This document shows, piece by piece, positions 45,218 through 53,041 of a stretch of 64,000 nt of DNA. The DNA is from an uncultured Castellaniella sp. (GTDB lineage: Bacteria; Pseudomonadota; Gammaproteobacteria; Burkholderiales; Burkholderiaceae_B), in assembly GCF_937988725.1 (NCBI RefSeq), contig NZ_CALKHS010000010.1:310001-374000 (forward strand). The letters are read 5' to 3'. The notes beneath the pieces were generated by a model, which searched no databases, was not told the DNA's origin, and was given only the letters and a program-made list of their open reading frames with translations. The translations under genes and the position numbers were made by a program. The first letter of the stretch is position 1, and each line of letters opens with the position of its first letter.

Positions 45218-45250
45218 GAGATGCCGCCCGGCGTCTCTTTCCATTATTTT
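45218..45250 (+). terminator. Terminator after the alcohol dehydrogenase
   Basis: GAGATGCC (45218-45225) pairs with GGCGTCTC (45230-45237) across a 4-base loop, with one G-T pair, then TTTCCATTATTTT follows. Confidence 0.72.
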
Positions 45251-45251
45251 A

Positions 45252-45267
45252 CATAATACACATTATG
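45252..45267. repeat. 16-bp dyad in an A+T-rich patch
   Basis: CATAAT-ACAC-ATTATG is a perfect 6+4+6 inverted repeat. It is in the only A+T-rich patch between the dehydrogenase and the MotA-like gene, so it could be an operator for the latter. No known regulator is recognised. Confidence 0.45.
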
Positions 45268-45339
45268 CGAATTAAAGGCCGGATCGAAGCAGCGAAACTC
45301 CAGCCATTTCCCAGCCCGGGAACAGCTCCCGGAATCCCC

Positions 45340-45373
45340 CCTTGATCGACCGCGACCGCCGAACGGATCAAGG
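45340..45373. repeat. 8-bp inverted repeat upstream of the MotA-like gene
   Basis: CCTTGATC (45340-45347) and GATCAAGG (45366-45373) are perfect inverted arms 18 bases apart, ending about 50 bases before the MotA-like start. It could be an operator or mRNA stem; no U tract follows. Confidence 0.4.
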
Positions 45374-45425
45374 TAAGATGCTAAGTCTCCCCGTCTTTCC
45401 GCGAACACCGTCCATCGCCATGCGC

Positions 45426-46232
45426 ATGAATCCCTCGACCCTGATCGGCATCGTCGCCAGCATTCTGCTGCTGGCCGTCGTGCTGGTGTTTTCCGCCGAA
45501 GACCCGCAACTGTTCATCGACTTGCCGGGACTGGGCATCGTGCTGCTGGGCACGGCGGCGGCAACCTTCATCGCCTATCCGCTGCGCGAGGTCATGCGCA
45601 TCTTCGGCCTGATCCGCAGCGTCGTGCATCACGAACAGCTGCACGTCGAACGCGACCTCGAAGATCTGGTCCGGGTTTCCAAGATCTGGATGCAGAGCGA
45701 CATCCGGGCCGTCGAACAGGCGCTGGAAAAGGTCTCCAACCCCTTCCTGCGCAGCGGCGTCCAGCTGGTCATCGACAATGTCCCCGAGCCGGACATCATG
45801 GATCTGCTGCAGTGGCGCATCGCCCGTATGAAAGCCAAGGAACACGCCGAAGCGCAGCTTTTCCGCGTCATGGCGGGCTTCGCTCCGGCCTTCGGCATGG
45901 TCGGCACGCTGGTGGGCCTGGTCAATCTGCTGTTCCTGCTGGGCGACGGCGACATCACGGCCATCGGGCGGCAGATGGCGCTGGCCCTGATGACCACGTT
46001 CTACGGGGTGCTGCTGGCCAATCTGTTGTTCAAGCCCATCGCCGTCAAGCTCGAGCGCCGCACGGAACAGCGGCTGGTGCTGATGAACACCATCATGCAG
46101 GGCATTTCCATGATGAGCCAGAAACGCAGTCCCGCCCTGATGCGCGAGACGCTCAAGGCCTTCGTGGCCGACGTGCGTGACGAGATCAAGGACAGCGAGG
46201 CCGCGCCTCGCGCGGAACAGGCCGCCTCATGA
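45426..46232 (+). CDS. MotA/TolQ/ExbB-type proton channel subunit (MotA-like)
   Basis: This inner-membrane protein of 268 aa has four helices: two near the N-terminus (STLIGIVASILLLAVVLVFS and LPGLGIVLLGTAAATFIAYP) and two near 175-235 (GFAPAFGMVGTLVGLVNLLF and ALMTTFYGVLLANLLFKPIA). A cytoplasmic loop lies between the pairs. The PAFGMVGTLVGLV segment holds the MotA-family proline. I start at MNPSTLIGIV (45426); an ATG at 45420 is equally possible, and no clear ribosome binding site is visible. Its stop overlaps the partner OmpA gene (ATGA). No flagellar genes are in the window. Confidence 0.85.
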   Translation: MNPSTLIGIVASILLLAVVLVFSAEDPQLFIDLPGLGIVLLGTAAATFIAYPLREVMRIFGLIRSVVHHEQLHVERDLEDLVRVSKIWMQSDIRAVEQALEKVSNPFLRSGVQLVIDNVPEPDIMDLLQWRIARMKAKEHAEAQLFRVMAGFAPAFGMVGTLVGLVNLLFLLGDGDITAIGRQMALALMTTFYGVLLANLLFKPIAVKLERRTEQRLVLMNTIMQGISMMSQKRSPALMRETLKAFVADVRDEIKDSEAAPRAEQAAS

Positions 46233-47506
46233 GATCCGGTCCGCTCGAATTGCAGCCCGCGCGCGAATTCGTGCAGCACATGCACGAGCTCGAAGCGGAA
46301 CTCCAGCGGGCCCGCCAGGCCCAGCGCCGCCTGAAGGCGGACCCGGACGCGCCGTCGCGCTGGGGGCTGGAAACCCGGGCGCCGGCCCAGCAGGAAGAAG
46401 GCTGGTTCCTGACCTATCTGGACATGATGACCCTGCTGCTGGTCGCCATGATCGTCATGTTGGCGTTTTCGGGCGGCATGATGCGACGCGGCCAGGAGGC
46501 CGCCGCAAAGCTCCAGCCTCATCCGCCGCTTGTCGCGCAGGCGGCGTCCGGCGCGGGCGCTCCGCCTGCGGTTCCCGCCGCCGCGCCGGCCTCGGACGAC
46601 ATTCCGGCTCCGGACCTCGCATCTCCATACCCTGCGGCGCCTGCCGGCGACTTCGAACAATCCGCCTATCCGTCCGACACGATGGCGGCCCTGGCTTCCG
46701 CCTATCCGACTCCGGCGGACCTGGCCCCCAGGAAGGCCCCTGACGAAGCGAAGCCCGCGCCGGCAGCCCCTGCCGCGGCGCCACAAGGGAACGCCGGCGC
46801 GGCGCCGCCCTCTCCGGCAGCGCCGGAAGCAGCGGCTGCGACGGCAGCTTCGGCCCCGGCGTCGCCTGAACCGGCGCCCCCTGCTCCCGCCCCGGCAGCC
46901 GCGCCTGCGGCGCAGGAAGCCGCTCCCGCCGCGCCGCCCGCACCGGCGGCCCCGGCGCAGGAACCCCCGCCCCCCGCCAACAAGGCCGCCAATGCGCAAT
47001 CGGAAGGCCAGTCGCTGGCGGCCGCCCTGCCCCTGGACGAGCTGGGCAGCGAAGTCGAGGTCATCGTCAACAAGCGCTCCGTCAGCCTGCGGATCAACAG
47101 CGAAATCCTCTTCGGCACGGGCCAGGCCGACCTGAGCACGCACGGATTGGCCGTGCTCAGGCGCATGGCGACGGTCCTGGCCAAGGGCGGCTACGACATC
47201 ATGGTCGAAGGGCACACGGACTCCGTGCCCGTGCGCAACAACGGCCGCTATCCGTCCAACTGGGAACTGTCCAGCGCCCGCGCGGGCAGCGTGGTGCGCT
47301 ATTTCCAGGCCAACGGCATCGGCAAGGCGCACCTGAAGGCGGTCGGCTACGCCGACACCCGGCCGCTCGCCAGCAATCAGGATCCGGACGGCCGCGCCCG
47401 CAACCGCCGGGTGGAACTGGTGATCGAAAAACCCGAGGCGCGGCCCGTCAAGACGCCCGGGCAAGCCGCGCCGGCAGGCACGCCGCCCGCAGCGCCAAGC
47501 CGTTAA
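46229..47506 (+). CDS. MotB-like stator subunit with C-terminal OmpA domain and long Pro/Ala linker
   Basis: This 425 aa protein has a charged N-terminal region of about 60 residues and then one helix (FLTYLDMMTLLLVAMIVMLA) with the proton-carrying Asp in YLDMM. A roughly 170-residue Ala/Pro-rich linker (about 90-258) follows. The OmpA peptidoglycan-binding domain is at about 265-400, with the core EGHTDSVPVRNNGRYPSNWE and NRRVELVIEK. MotB normally has a linker of fewer than 60 residues. It is coupled to the MotA-like gene by a four-base overlap. It could be a stator-like or cell-envelope tethering complex. Confidence 0.86.
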   Translation: MRSGPLELQPAREFVQHMHELEAELQRARQAQRRLKADPDAPSRWGLETRAPAQQEEGWFLTYLDMMTLLLVAMIVMLAFSGGMMRRGQEAAAKLQPHPPLVAQAASGAGAPPAVPAAAPASDDIPAPDLASPYPAAPAGDFEQSAYPSDTMAALASAYPTPADLAPRKAPDEAKPAPAAPAAAPQGNAGAAPPSPAAPEAAAATAASAPASPEPAPPAPAPAAAPAAQEAAPAAPPAPAAPAQEPPPPANKAANAQSEGQSLAAALPLDELGSEVEVIVNKRSVSLRINSEILFGTGQADLSTHGLAVLRRMATVLAKGGYDIMVEGHTDSVPVRNNGRYPSNWELSSARAGSVVRYFQANGIGKAHLKAVGYADTRPLASNQDPDGRARNRRVELVIEKPEARPVKTPGQAAPAGTPPAAPSR

Positions 47507-47551
47507 TATTCCACCGGCCTGATCCCGGCGCCCGAAGGCGGAACGCCGGCA

Positions 47552-47986
47552 TCAGTCCTTGGAAAAGGCTTTCCCCTGGAAGTCGACCGTGACCAGGTTG
47601 CCATCCAGGGCCCCCATGCCCGGCGCGTTCAGGGGCATGCCGGGGGCCGCGACCCCGGACACGGAGGCGTCGGCCAGCAGCTTGCGCACGACGGAGGCCG
47701 GGACATGGCCTTCCACGATCTGGCCGCTGGAATCGATCCGGGCCGTATGGCAGGACGCCAGGTTCATGGGCACGCCCAGGCGGGACTTGACCGCCGCCAT
47801 GTCGGCCGATGGGACCTCGCGCACCTCGAAGCCTTCGGCGCGCATGTGCTCGGCCCAGCCATGACAGCAGCCGCAATTGGGATCCTGATAGACCGTGATG
47901 GCTTCGCCCGCCGCCATGGCGTTCAGGCTCAGGCCCAGCGAGCCGGCGGCCAGCAGCCCGGCCAGTGCAAATGATTTCATGCGCAT
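47552..47986 (-). CDS. DUF411 family periplasmic metal-binding protein
   Basis: This 144 aa exported protein has signal peptide MRMKSFALAGLLAAGSLGLS (cleaved after AMA) and then a DUF411 domain with QDPNCGCCHGWAEHMRAEGF, GVPMNLASCHTARI and EGHVPASVVRKLL. The Cys/His pattern matches CopG-like copper-associated proteins of the family, though metal identity is inferred. Start 47986 has GGAAGC close upstream; 47980 is an alternative. It converges on the MotB-like gene. Confidence 0.86.
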   Translation of the reverse strand: MRMKSFALAGLLAAGSLGLSLNAMAAGEAITVYQDPNCGCCHGWAEHMRAEGFEVREVPSADMAAVKSRLGVPMNLASCHTARIDSSGQIVEGHVPASVVRKLLADASVSGVAAPGMPLNAPGMGALDGNLVTVDFQGKAFSKD

Positions 47987-48053
47987 GCTTCCGTGTAATG
48001 AATGGCGTCTGCTTGGACGCGGCAGACCGGCTTTGGTTCCGCTCGCCCGCCCT

Positions 48054-48350
48054 CTAGGTCTGCTCGAAGCGGTCATAGCGGCGTTCGGTGCGGACTTCTT
48101 CATGCTGCACCGCCGTCACGCGGGCGGCGGGCGGCCCCTGCAGCAGCCAGGACAGCATCTGATCGACGGCCCCGTGGGGCCCTTGCAGCAGCGCCTCGAC
48201 GCGGCCATCCGGCAGATTGCGGACCCAGCCGCCCAGTTTCAGGCTGTGCGCCTGACGCACGGCGGCGGCTCGGAACCCGACGCCCTGAACCTTGCCTTGA
48301 ATGAAGACGGACAGGGTTTCGACCGTATCGGTGGGATTCAGCGGTTTCAT
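48054..48350 (-). CDS. acyP: Acylphosphatase
   Basis: This small enzyme (98 aa) hydrolyses acyl phosphates. It has the catalytic Arg in FIQGKVQGVGFRAAA and the catalytic Asn in GWVRNLPDGRVEALLQG. The start is the ATG at 48350, the length expected for the family; longer readings upstream do not look like acylphosphatase. It may limit acetyl-phosphate-type intermediates, though a link to xsc/pta is only speculation. Confidence 0.9.
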   Translation of the reverse strand: MKPLNPTDTVETLSVFIQGKVQGVGFRAAAVRQAHSLKLGGWVRNLPDGRVEALLQGPHGAVDQMLSWLLQGPPAARVTAVQHEEVRTERRYDRFEQT

Positions 48351-48615
48351 GAGTGACAGGGGGGCTTCTGGAACACGGATGCTTCTGGAACGTGCCAGTA
48401 TCCCATACTTGGCGCCCGTCCCGCCCCGCCCTCGCCGCGGCGGCGGCCATCCGAAGCACTCGGCCCGGATTTCCTTGTTTCCAGACGGGTTTTTGTCGAA
48501 ACCGGTCATATCGACATAGCCCATCCGTCGTTCCGTTCGGCCGCCTCCCCTGCCTAGAATGGCGTCATTGCCTGCCGGGCCGCCCGGCGGCGCCACCGAC
48601 CCACTCGAGGCCTTC

Positions 48616-49881
48616 ATGAGCAACACTCCGTCGTCCATCCGTCAACACACCGTCGTGATCATCGGCGCCGGCACCGGCGGAGCCGCCGTCGCCGCCCGGC
48701 TGCGCCGCAATCAGTCCGACCTGGACATCGCCGTCATCGAACCCTCCAGCCATCACGATTACCAACCGGCCTGGACCCTGGTGGGCGGCGGCGCCTATCG
48801 GGCCGAGGACACGCGCCGCAATCTGCACGACTGCCTGCCCGACGGCGTGCGCCACATCGCCCAGCGCGTGGCCCGCCTGCTGCCCGACGAGCGTCTGGTC
48901 GAACTGGACGACGGCGGCCGCGTCGCCTACGACTATCTGGTGGTGGCCGCGGGCATCCAGATCAACTGGGACGCCATCGACGGACTGGCGGAATCTCTGG
49001 GCAAGAACGGCGTCACCAGCAATTACCGCTACGATCTGGCCCCCTACACCTGGGAACTGGTGCGCCAGTTCCAGGGCGGCACGGCCATCTTCACGCAGCC
49101 CGCCGGCGCGGTGAAATGCCCCGGCGCTCCGCAAAAGGCGCTGTATCTGGCCGCCGACCACTTCCGCCGCCAGGGGGTCAAGCCGGCCAGCCTGCAATTC
49201 CGCTCGGGCGGCGCCTCGGTGTTCGGCATCCCCTTCTACGCCCAGGCCCTGGACAAGGTCATGGCATCCTACGGCGCAGAGCCGCATTACAGCCAGACGC
49301 TGGTGCAGGTGCGCGGCGAAGACCGCATCGCCGTCTTCGAATCGGTGGTGGATGGCCAGGCCGTGCGCGAGGAAGTGGCCTACGACATCCTGCACGTGGT
49401 ACCGCCGCAGGGCGCCCCCGACTTCATCCGCCAAAGCCCCTTGGCCGACGCCAGCGGCTGGCTGGAAGTCGACAAGCACACCCTGCGCCACCCCCGCTAC
49501 CCGAACGTCTTCGGCCTGGGGGACTGCACCTCGACCCCCAACAGCAAGACGGCGGCCGCCATCAAGAGCCAGGCGCCGGTGCTGGTCAGCAATCTGCTCG
49601 GCGCGCTGCGCGGCGCCGGCAACGTGGAATCCTACGACGGCTACGCCGCCTGCCCCCTGACCACGTCGCGAGGCAAGGTCCTGCTGGCCGAATTCACCTA
49701 CGGCGGCACCATCGCCCCCAGCCTGCCCCTGGATCCCCGCGTGCCCCGACGCTTCTATTGGTGGCTGAAGCGCTCCTTCCTGCCCTGGTTCTACTGGAAC
49801 ATCCTGATCAAGGGCCGCGGCCTGCCGGTCACGCACAAGTCCCGGACGTTCCCGGCCGGAGCGCCGTCGGTCCAGCCCTGA
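48616..49881 (+). CDS. Sulfide:quinone oxidoreductase-like flavoprotein (type II)
   Basis: This FAD-dependent protein is 421 aa. It has the FAD motif TVVIIGAGTGGAAVAARLR, a central Cys (C168 in VKCPGAPQKALYL) and a second Cys in LGDCTSTPNSKTAAAIKSQ (C304). The C-terminal amphipathic region (RRFYWWLKRSFLPWFYWNIL) is likely for membrane contact. Spacing and motifs fit type II SQR, which passes electrons from sulfide to quinone. The start at 48616 follows the family N-terminus; no sulfur dioxygenase or rhodanese gene is adjacent. Confidence 0.86.
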   Translation: MSNTPSSIRQHTVVIIGAGTGGAAVAARLRRNQSDLDIAVIEPSSHHDYQPAWTLVGGGAYRAEDTRRNLHDCLPDGVRHIAQRVARLLPDERLVELDDGGRVAYDYLVVAAGIQINWDAIDGLAESLGKNGVTSNYRYDLAPYTWELVRQFQGGTAIFTQPAGAVKCPGAPQKALYLAADHFRRQGVKPASLQFRSGGASVFGIPFYAQALDKVMASYGAEPHYSQTLVQVRGEDRIAVFESVVDGQAVREEVAYDILHVVPPQGAPDFIRQSPLADASGWLEVDKHTLRHPRYPNVFGLGDCTSTPNSKTAAAIKSQAPVLVSNLLGALRGAGNVESYDGYAACPLTTSRGKVLLAEFTYGGTIAPSLPLDPRVPRRFYWWLKRSFLPWFYWNILIKGRGLPVTHKSRTFPAGAPSVQP

Positions 49882-49896
49882 GGACCCGCAACCCGG

Positions 49897-49923
49897 GGGC
49901 GCCGCGACCGGCGCCCTTTTCTC
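49897..49923 (+). terminator. Terminator after the SQR-like gene
   Basis: GGGCGCC (49897-49903), loop GCGACC, GGCGCCC (49910-49916) and TTTTCTC form a compact rho-independent terminator 16 bases after the stop. Confidence 0.85.
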
Positions 49924-50011
49924 GCGGCGTTGATGGTATCGTCTCTTCTGGCTTTCAGCCCGAGCCGCCCGGTCCGGGCGCGATCAATTCATTCTCACGC
50001 AGGGAGACCCC

Positions 50012-50782
50012 ATGTCCGCATCCTCTCATCGTCTGGCTCTGGTGACCGGCGCTTCCGCCGGATTCGGACGGGCCATCGCCACGGCCCTGTGCCGGGACGG
50101 CTGGACGGTCATCGGGGCGGCCCGCCGGCAGGACCGCCTGCGGGAGATCCAGCGGGAACTGGGAACGGGCTTCCACCCTCTGGAACTGGACGTCACCTCG
50201 CCCGCCAGCATCGAGCGCGCGGCTGCGCAGGTGGAACAGGAATTCCCGGCCGGACTGGACCTGCTGGTCAACAACGCCGGGCTCGCGCTGGGGGTCAACC
50301 CGGCTCATCAGGCCGACGTGCAGGACTGGGAATCCATGATCCAGACCAACGTCATGGGCCTGAGCCGCATGGTCCATCGCTTCCTGCCCGGCATGGTGGC
50401 CCGCGACCGCGGCCACGTCGTGAACATCGGTTCCGTCGCCGGCAACTACGCCTATCCGGGCGGTAACGTCTATGGCGCCACCAAGGCGTTCGTCAAGCAG
50501 TTCAGCCTGGGCCTGAGGGCCGACCTGTACGGCACCCGGGTGCGGGTCACGAACATCGAACCCGGACTGGTCGGGGGCACGGAATTTTCCCAGGTGCGCC
50601 TGCACGGGGACCAGACCCGCGCCGCGGCCGTGTATGAAAATGTCGAAGCCCTGCAGCCCGAGGACGTCGCCGAGGCGGTCCTCTGGGCCGCCAGCCAGCC
50701 TGCGCGGGTCAATATCAACATCATCGAGATCATGCCGGTCGCGCAAAGCCTCGTCGGCACCCGGCTGTACCGGAAGCCGTGA
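50012..50782 (+). CDS. ydfG: Short-chain dehydrogenase (YdfG-like NADP-dependent 3-hydroxy acid dehydrogenase)
   Basis: This 256 aa classical SDR has the cofactor motif LVTGASAGFGRAIATALCRD, NNAGLAL, catalytic Ser in NIGSVAGNYAYPGG, and catalytic Tyr/Lys in YGATKAFVKQF. The C-terminal segment PARVNINIIEIMPVAQS is characteristic of YdfG. The start has AGGGAGA upstream. It probably acts on 3-hydroxy acids such as serine or malonic semialdehyde. Confidence 0.87.
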   Translation: MSASSHRLALVTGASAGFGRAIATALCRDGWTVIGAARRQDRLREIQRELGTGFHPLELDVTSPASIERAAAQVEQEFPAGLDLLVNNAGLALGVNPAHQADVQDWESMIQTNVMGLSRMVHRFLPGMVARDRGHVVNIGSVAGNYAYPGGNVYGATKAFVKQFSLGLRADLYGTRVRVTNIEPGLVGGTEFSQVRLHGDQTRAAAVYENVEALQPEDVAEAVLWAASQPARVNINIIEIMPVAQSLVGTRLYRKP

Positions 50783-50924
50783 TGCGCCGTCTGGCTCCAG
50801 GCCAGATTGCCAGGCGCGGCATCAGCATTTACCCTTAAGCGCATCTGGCCCATCGCGATCGTTTGACGGCTCAAGCAATGGACATGCGGTTCTCAAGCCG
50901 TTCCGCCGCTTGGCGGGCCGTGCG

Positions 50925-50957
50925 CTGGTCCTAAAGCTTCACTGCATCTGGACCTAG
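50925..50957 (+). promoter_or_regulatory. TauR-like direct-repeat operator upstream of tauA
   Basis: CTGGTCCTAA (50925-50934) and CTGGACCTAG (50948-50957) are direct repeats 23 bp apart. Each differs at one position from CTGGACYTAA, the motif I recall for Rhodobacter capsulatus TauR. They lie about 100-130 bases before the tauA start. MocR-type regulators bind paired direct repeats, and a tauR gene is in this cluster. Confidence 0.65.
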
Positions 50958-51054
50958 TCTCCCCGGGCAACTATGGGCACCATGAATGAACGCATGGCAT
51001 GCCGGATCGGGCCACCTGCCCGGCGCCCTGCCCATCAAAATCAAGGAGACTACT

Positions 51055-52098
51055 GTGAACCCATTGTTTCGCCCCATCCGCAAACTGGCGGCGCTCGGTA
51101 TCCTGGCGGGTGCGCTGGGTCTGAGCGGCAGCGCGCTGGCAGCCACCAAAGTGGTCGTCGGCTATCAACAGATCGTCGGGCCCTTCGTCAGCGCCATCGC
51201 CGACGGTAGTTTCGACAAAGCCCTGAAGGAAGCCGGTTACGAGGTCGACTGGCGCCAGTTCAGTTCGGCCGGCGACATTTCCAGCGCCTTCGCGTCCCGC
51301 GACGTGCCCATCGGCGTCCTGGGTTCGACCGGCATCACGGCCGCCGTCACGCGCGGCGTCAACATGGAGCTCTTCTGGATCCTGGACAACATCGGCAAAT
51401 CCGAAGCGCTGATCGCCCGCAACGGTTCCGGCATCGAAAAACCCAAGGACCTGGTGGGCAAGAAGGTCGGCGTGCCCTTCGTCTCGACGTCCCACTTCCA
51501 CCTGCTGGTGGCGATGAACGACATCTGGCGGATCAAGGCGGGCGACGTGCAGATCCTGAACATGCAGCCGCCGCAGATCGTGGCCGCCTGGCAGCGCGGC
51601 GACATCGACGCGGCCTATGTCTGGCCGCCCGCACTGACCGAAATCGAGAAGACCGGCCACAAGATCACCGATTCCGAGGAAATCGGCAAGCAGAGCGTGC
51701 CCACCTTCGACGGGCTGGTGGCCGACAAGGATTGGGCCGCCAAGAACCCGAAGTTCATGGCCGCCTTCACGCAGGTCCTGGCCAAGGCCTACCAGGGTTT
51801 CGACGGCCGCAAAGGTTCTCTGACGGCGGACTCGCCTGAAATCAAGGGCATCGTCAAGATGATCGGCGGCGCTCCCGCCGACATCGCCAGCGCTCTGAAC
51901 CTCCTGCTGTTCCCGGACGCCAAGGAACAGGCCTCGTCCACGTGGCTGGGCGGCGGCAAGGACTCGGGCGCCGTGAAGGCCCTGACCGCCAGCGCCGCGT
52001 TCCTGAAGGCGCAGCGCCAGATCAACGCTCCGCTGGGCGACTACGCGCCGTTCGTGAACGCCAGCTACGCCGAGGCCGCCGCCAAGGCCGGCCAGTAA
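51055..52098 (+). CDS. tauA: Taurine ABC transporter periplasmic binding protein
   Basis: This exported sulfonate-binding protein is 347 aa, with signal peptide of about 30 residues (MNPLFRPIRKLAALGILAGA, using GTG as Met) cleaved after ALA. It then reads ATKVVVGYQQIVGPFVSAIA, typical of TauA. I use GTG at 51055 because AAGGAG lies seven bases upstream and the signal peptide begins there; an in-frame ATG at 50986 has no ribosome binding site and adds a poor leader. It is the first gene of tauABC, behind a TauR-like repeat pair. Confidence 0.91.
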   Translation: MNPLFRPIRKLAALGILAGALGLSGSALAATKVVVGYQQIVGPFVSAIADGSFDKALKEAGYEVDWRQFSSAGDISSAFASRDVPIGVLGSTGITAAVTRGVNMELFWILDNIGKSEALIARNGSGIEKPKDLVGKKVGVPFVSTSHFHLLVAMNDIWRIKAGDVQILNMQPPQIVAAWQRGDIDAAYVWPPALTEIEKTGHKITDSEEIGKQSVPTFDGLVADKDWAAKNPKFMAAFTQVLAKAYQGFDGRKGSLTADSPEIKGIVKMIGGAPADIASALNLLLFPDAKEQASSTWLGGGKDSGAVKALTASAAFLKAQRQINAPLGDYAPFVNASYAEAAAKAGQ

Positions 52099-52213
52099 GC
52101 GGCGGGCCGCCCGCAGAGGCGGCCCGACCCCCCATGGGGGCGGGCAGCCGCCCCCATCCGGAAGGCCCGCCATGCCCGGCGGAGTCCTCCGGGCAGTACA
52201 AGGAGACATCATC

Positions 52214-53041
52214 ATGACAGCGCCGATGGGCAACCTCAGTATCCGCAATGCCAGCGTCACCTACCCGTCCCAGCGGTTCGGCGGCGCCGTCACTGCCTTG
52301 AAGAACGTCAACCTGGAAATCGCTCCCGGCGACTTCGTCGTCGCCCTGGGCGCGTCCGGCTGCGGCAAGACCACCCTGCTGAGCGTGCTGGCGGGTTTCC
52401 TGACGCCCACCGAGGGCGAGATCCTGCTGGGCGGCCAGCCGGTGCTGGGCCCCGGCTCGGATCGCGGCGTGGTCTTCCAGAAGCACGCGCTCCTGCCATG
52501 GCTCAACGTCATCGACAACACGGAATTCGGGCTCAAGCTGCAGGGCGTGCCCAAGGCCAAGCGCCATGAAGTCGCGGCCCGCAACCTGGAACTGGTTGGG
52601 CTGGCGGATTTCCACAAGCACATGATCTATCAGCTGTCGGGCGGCATGCAGCAGCGCGTGGGCATCGCCCGGGCGTTGACCTGCAACCCCGCCATGCTGC
52701 TGATGGACGAACCCATGGCGGCCCTGGACGCGCTCTCCCGCGAAACCATCCAGGAACTGCTGCTGGACGTCTGGGACCACACGCACAAGATGTTCTTCTT
52801 CATCACGCACAGCGTGGAAGAAGCCCTGTTCCTGGGTTCCAAGCTGGTCGTCATGTCCCCGCGCCCGGGGCGGATCACCAACACCTACGACCTGGATTTC
52901 AACAAGCGCTTCCTGGAAACCCGGAACGCGCGGGCCATCAAGTCCAGCCCCGATTTCATCAAGATGCGCGAAACCGTGCTGGACATCATTTACGGCGACG
53001 AACGCGAGGCGGGTGAGCCGGCAGAGTTCCAACATGTCTGA
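52214..53041 (+). CDS. tauB: Taurine ABC transporter ATP-binding protein
   Basis: This ATPase is 275 aa (TauB/SsuB family): Walker A LGASGCGKTTLLSVLAG, Q-loop VVFQKHALLPWLNV, signature LSGGMQQRVGIARAL, Walker B LLMDEPMAALDA and the H-loop FITHSVEEA. The ATG at 52214 has AGGAGA about eight bases upstream. It overlaps the tauC start by eight bases. Confidence 0.92.
   Translation: MTAPMGNLSIRNASVTYPSQRFGGAVTALKNVNLEIAPGDFVVALGASGCGKTTLLSVLAGFLTPTEGEILLGGQPVLGPGSDRGVVFQKHALLPWLNVIDNTEFGLKLQGVPKAKRHEVAARNLELVGLADFHKHMIYQLSGGMQQRVGIARALTCNPAMLLMDEPMAALDALSRETIQELLLDVWDHTHKMFFFITHSVEEALFLGSKLVVMSPRPGRITNTYDLDFNKRFLETRNARAIKSSPDFIKMRETVLDIIYGDEREAGEPAEFQHV

Noticed and set aside
46480..47010. Tandem repeats in the MotB-like linker
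   Set aside because: The Ala/Pro-rich codons give a repetitive look, but I could not find a consistent repeat unit at DNA or protein level.
48078..48350. Longer acylphosphatase with a 96-residue N-terminal extension (to 48638)
   Set aside because: The extension is basic and unlike any acylphosphatase, and it overlaps the promoter and start of the SQR-like gene.
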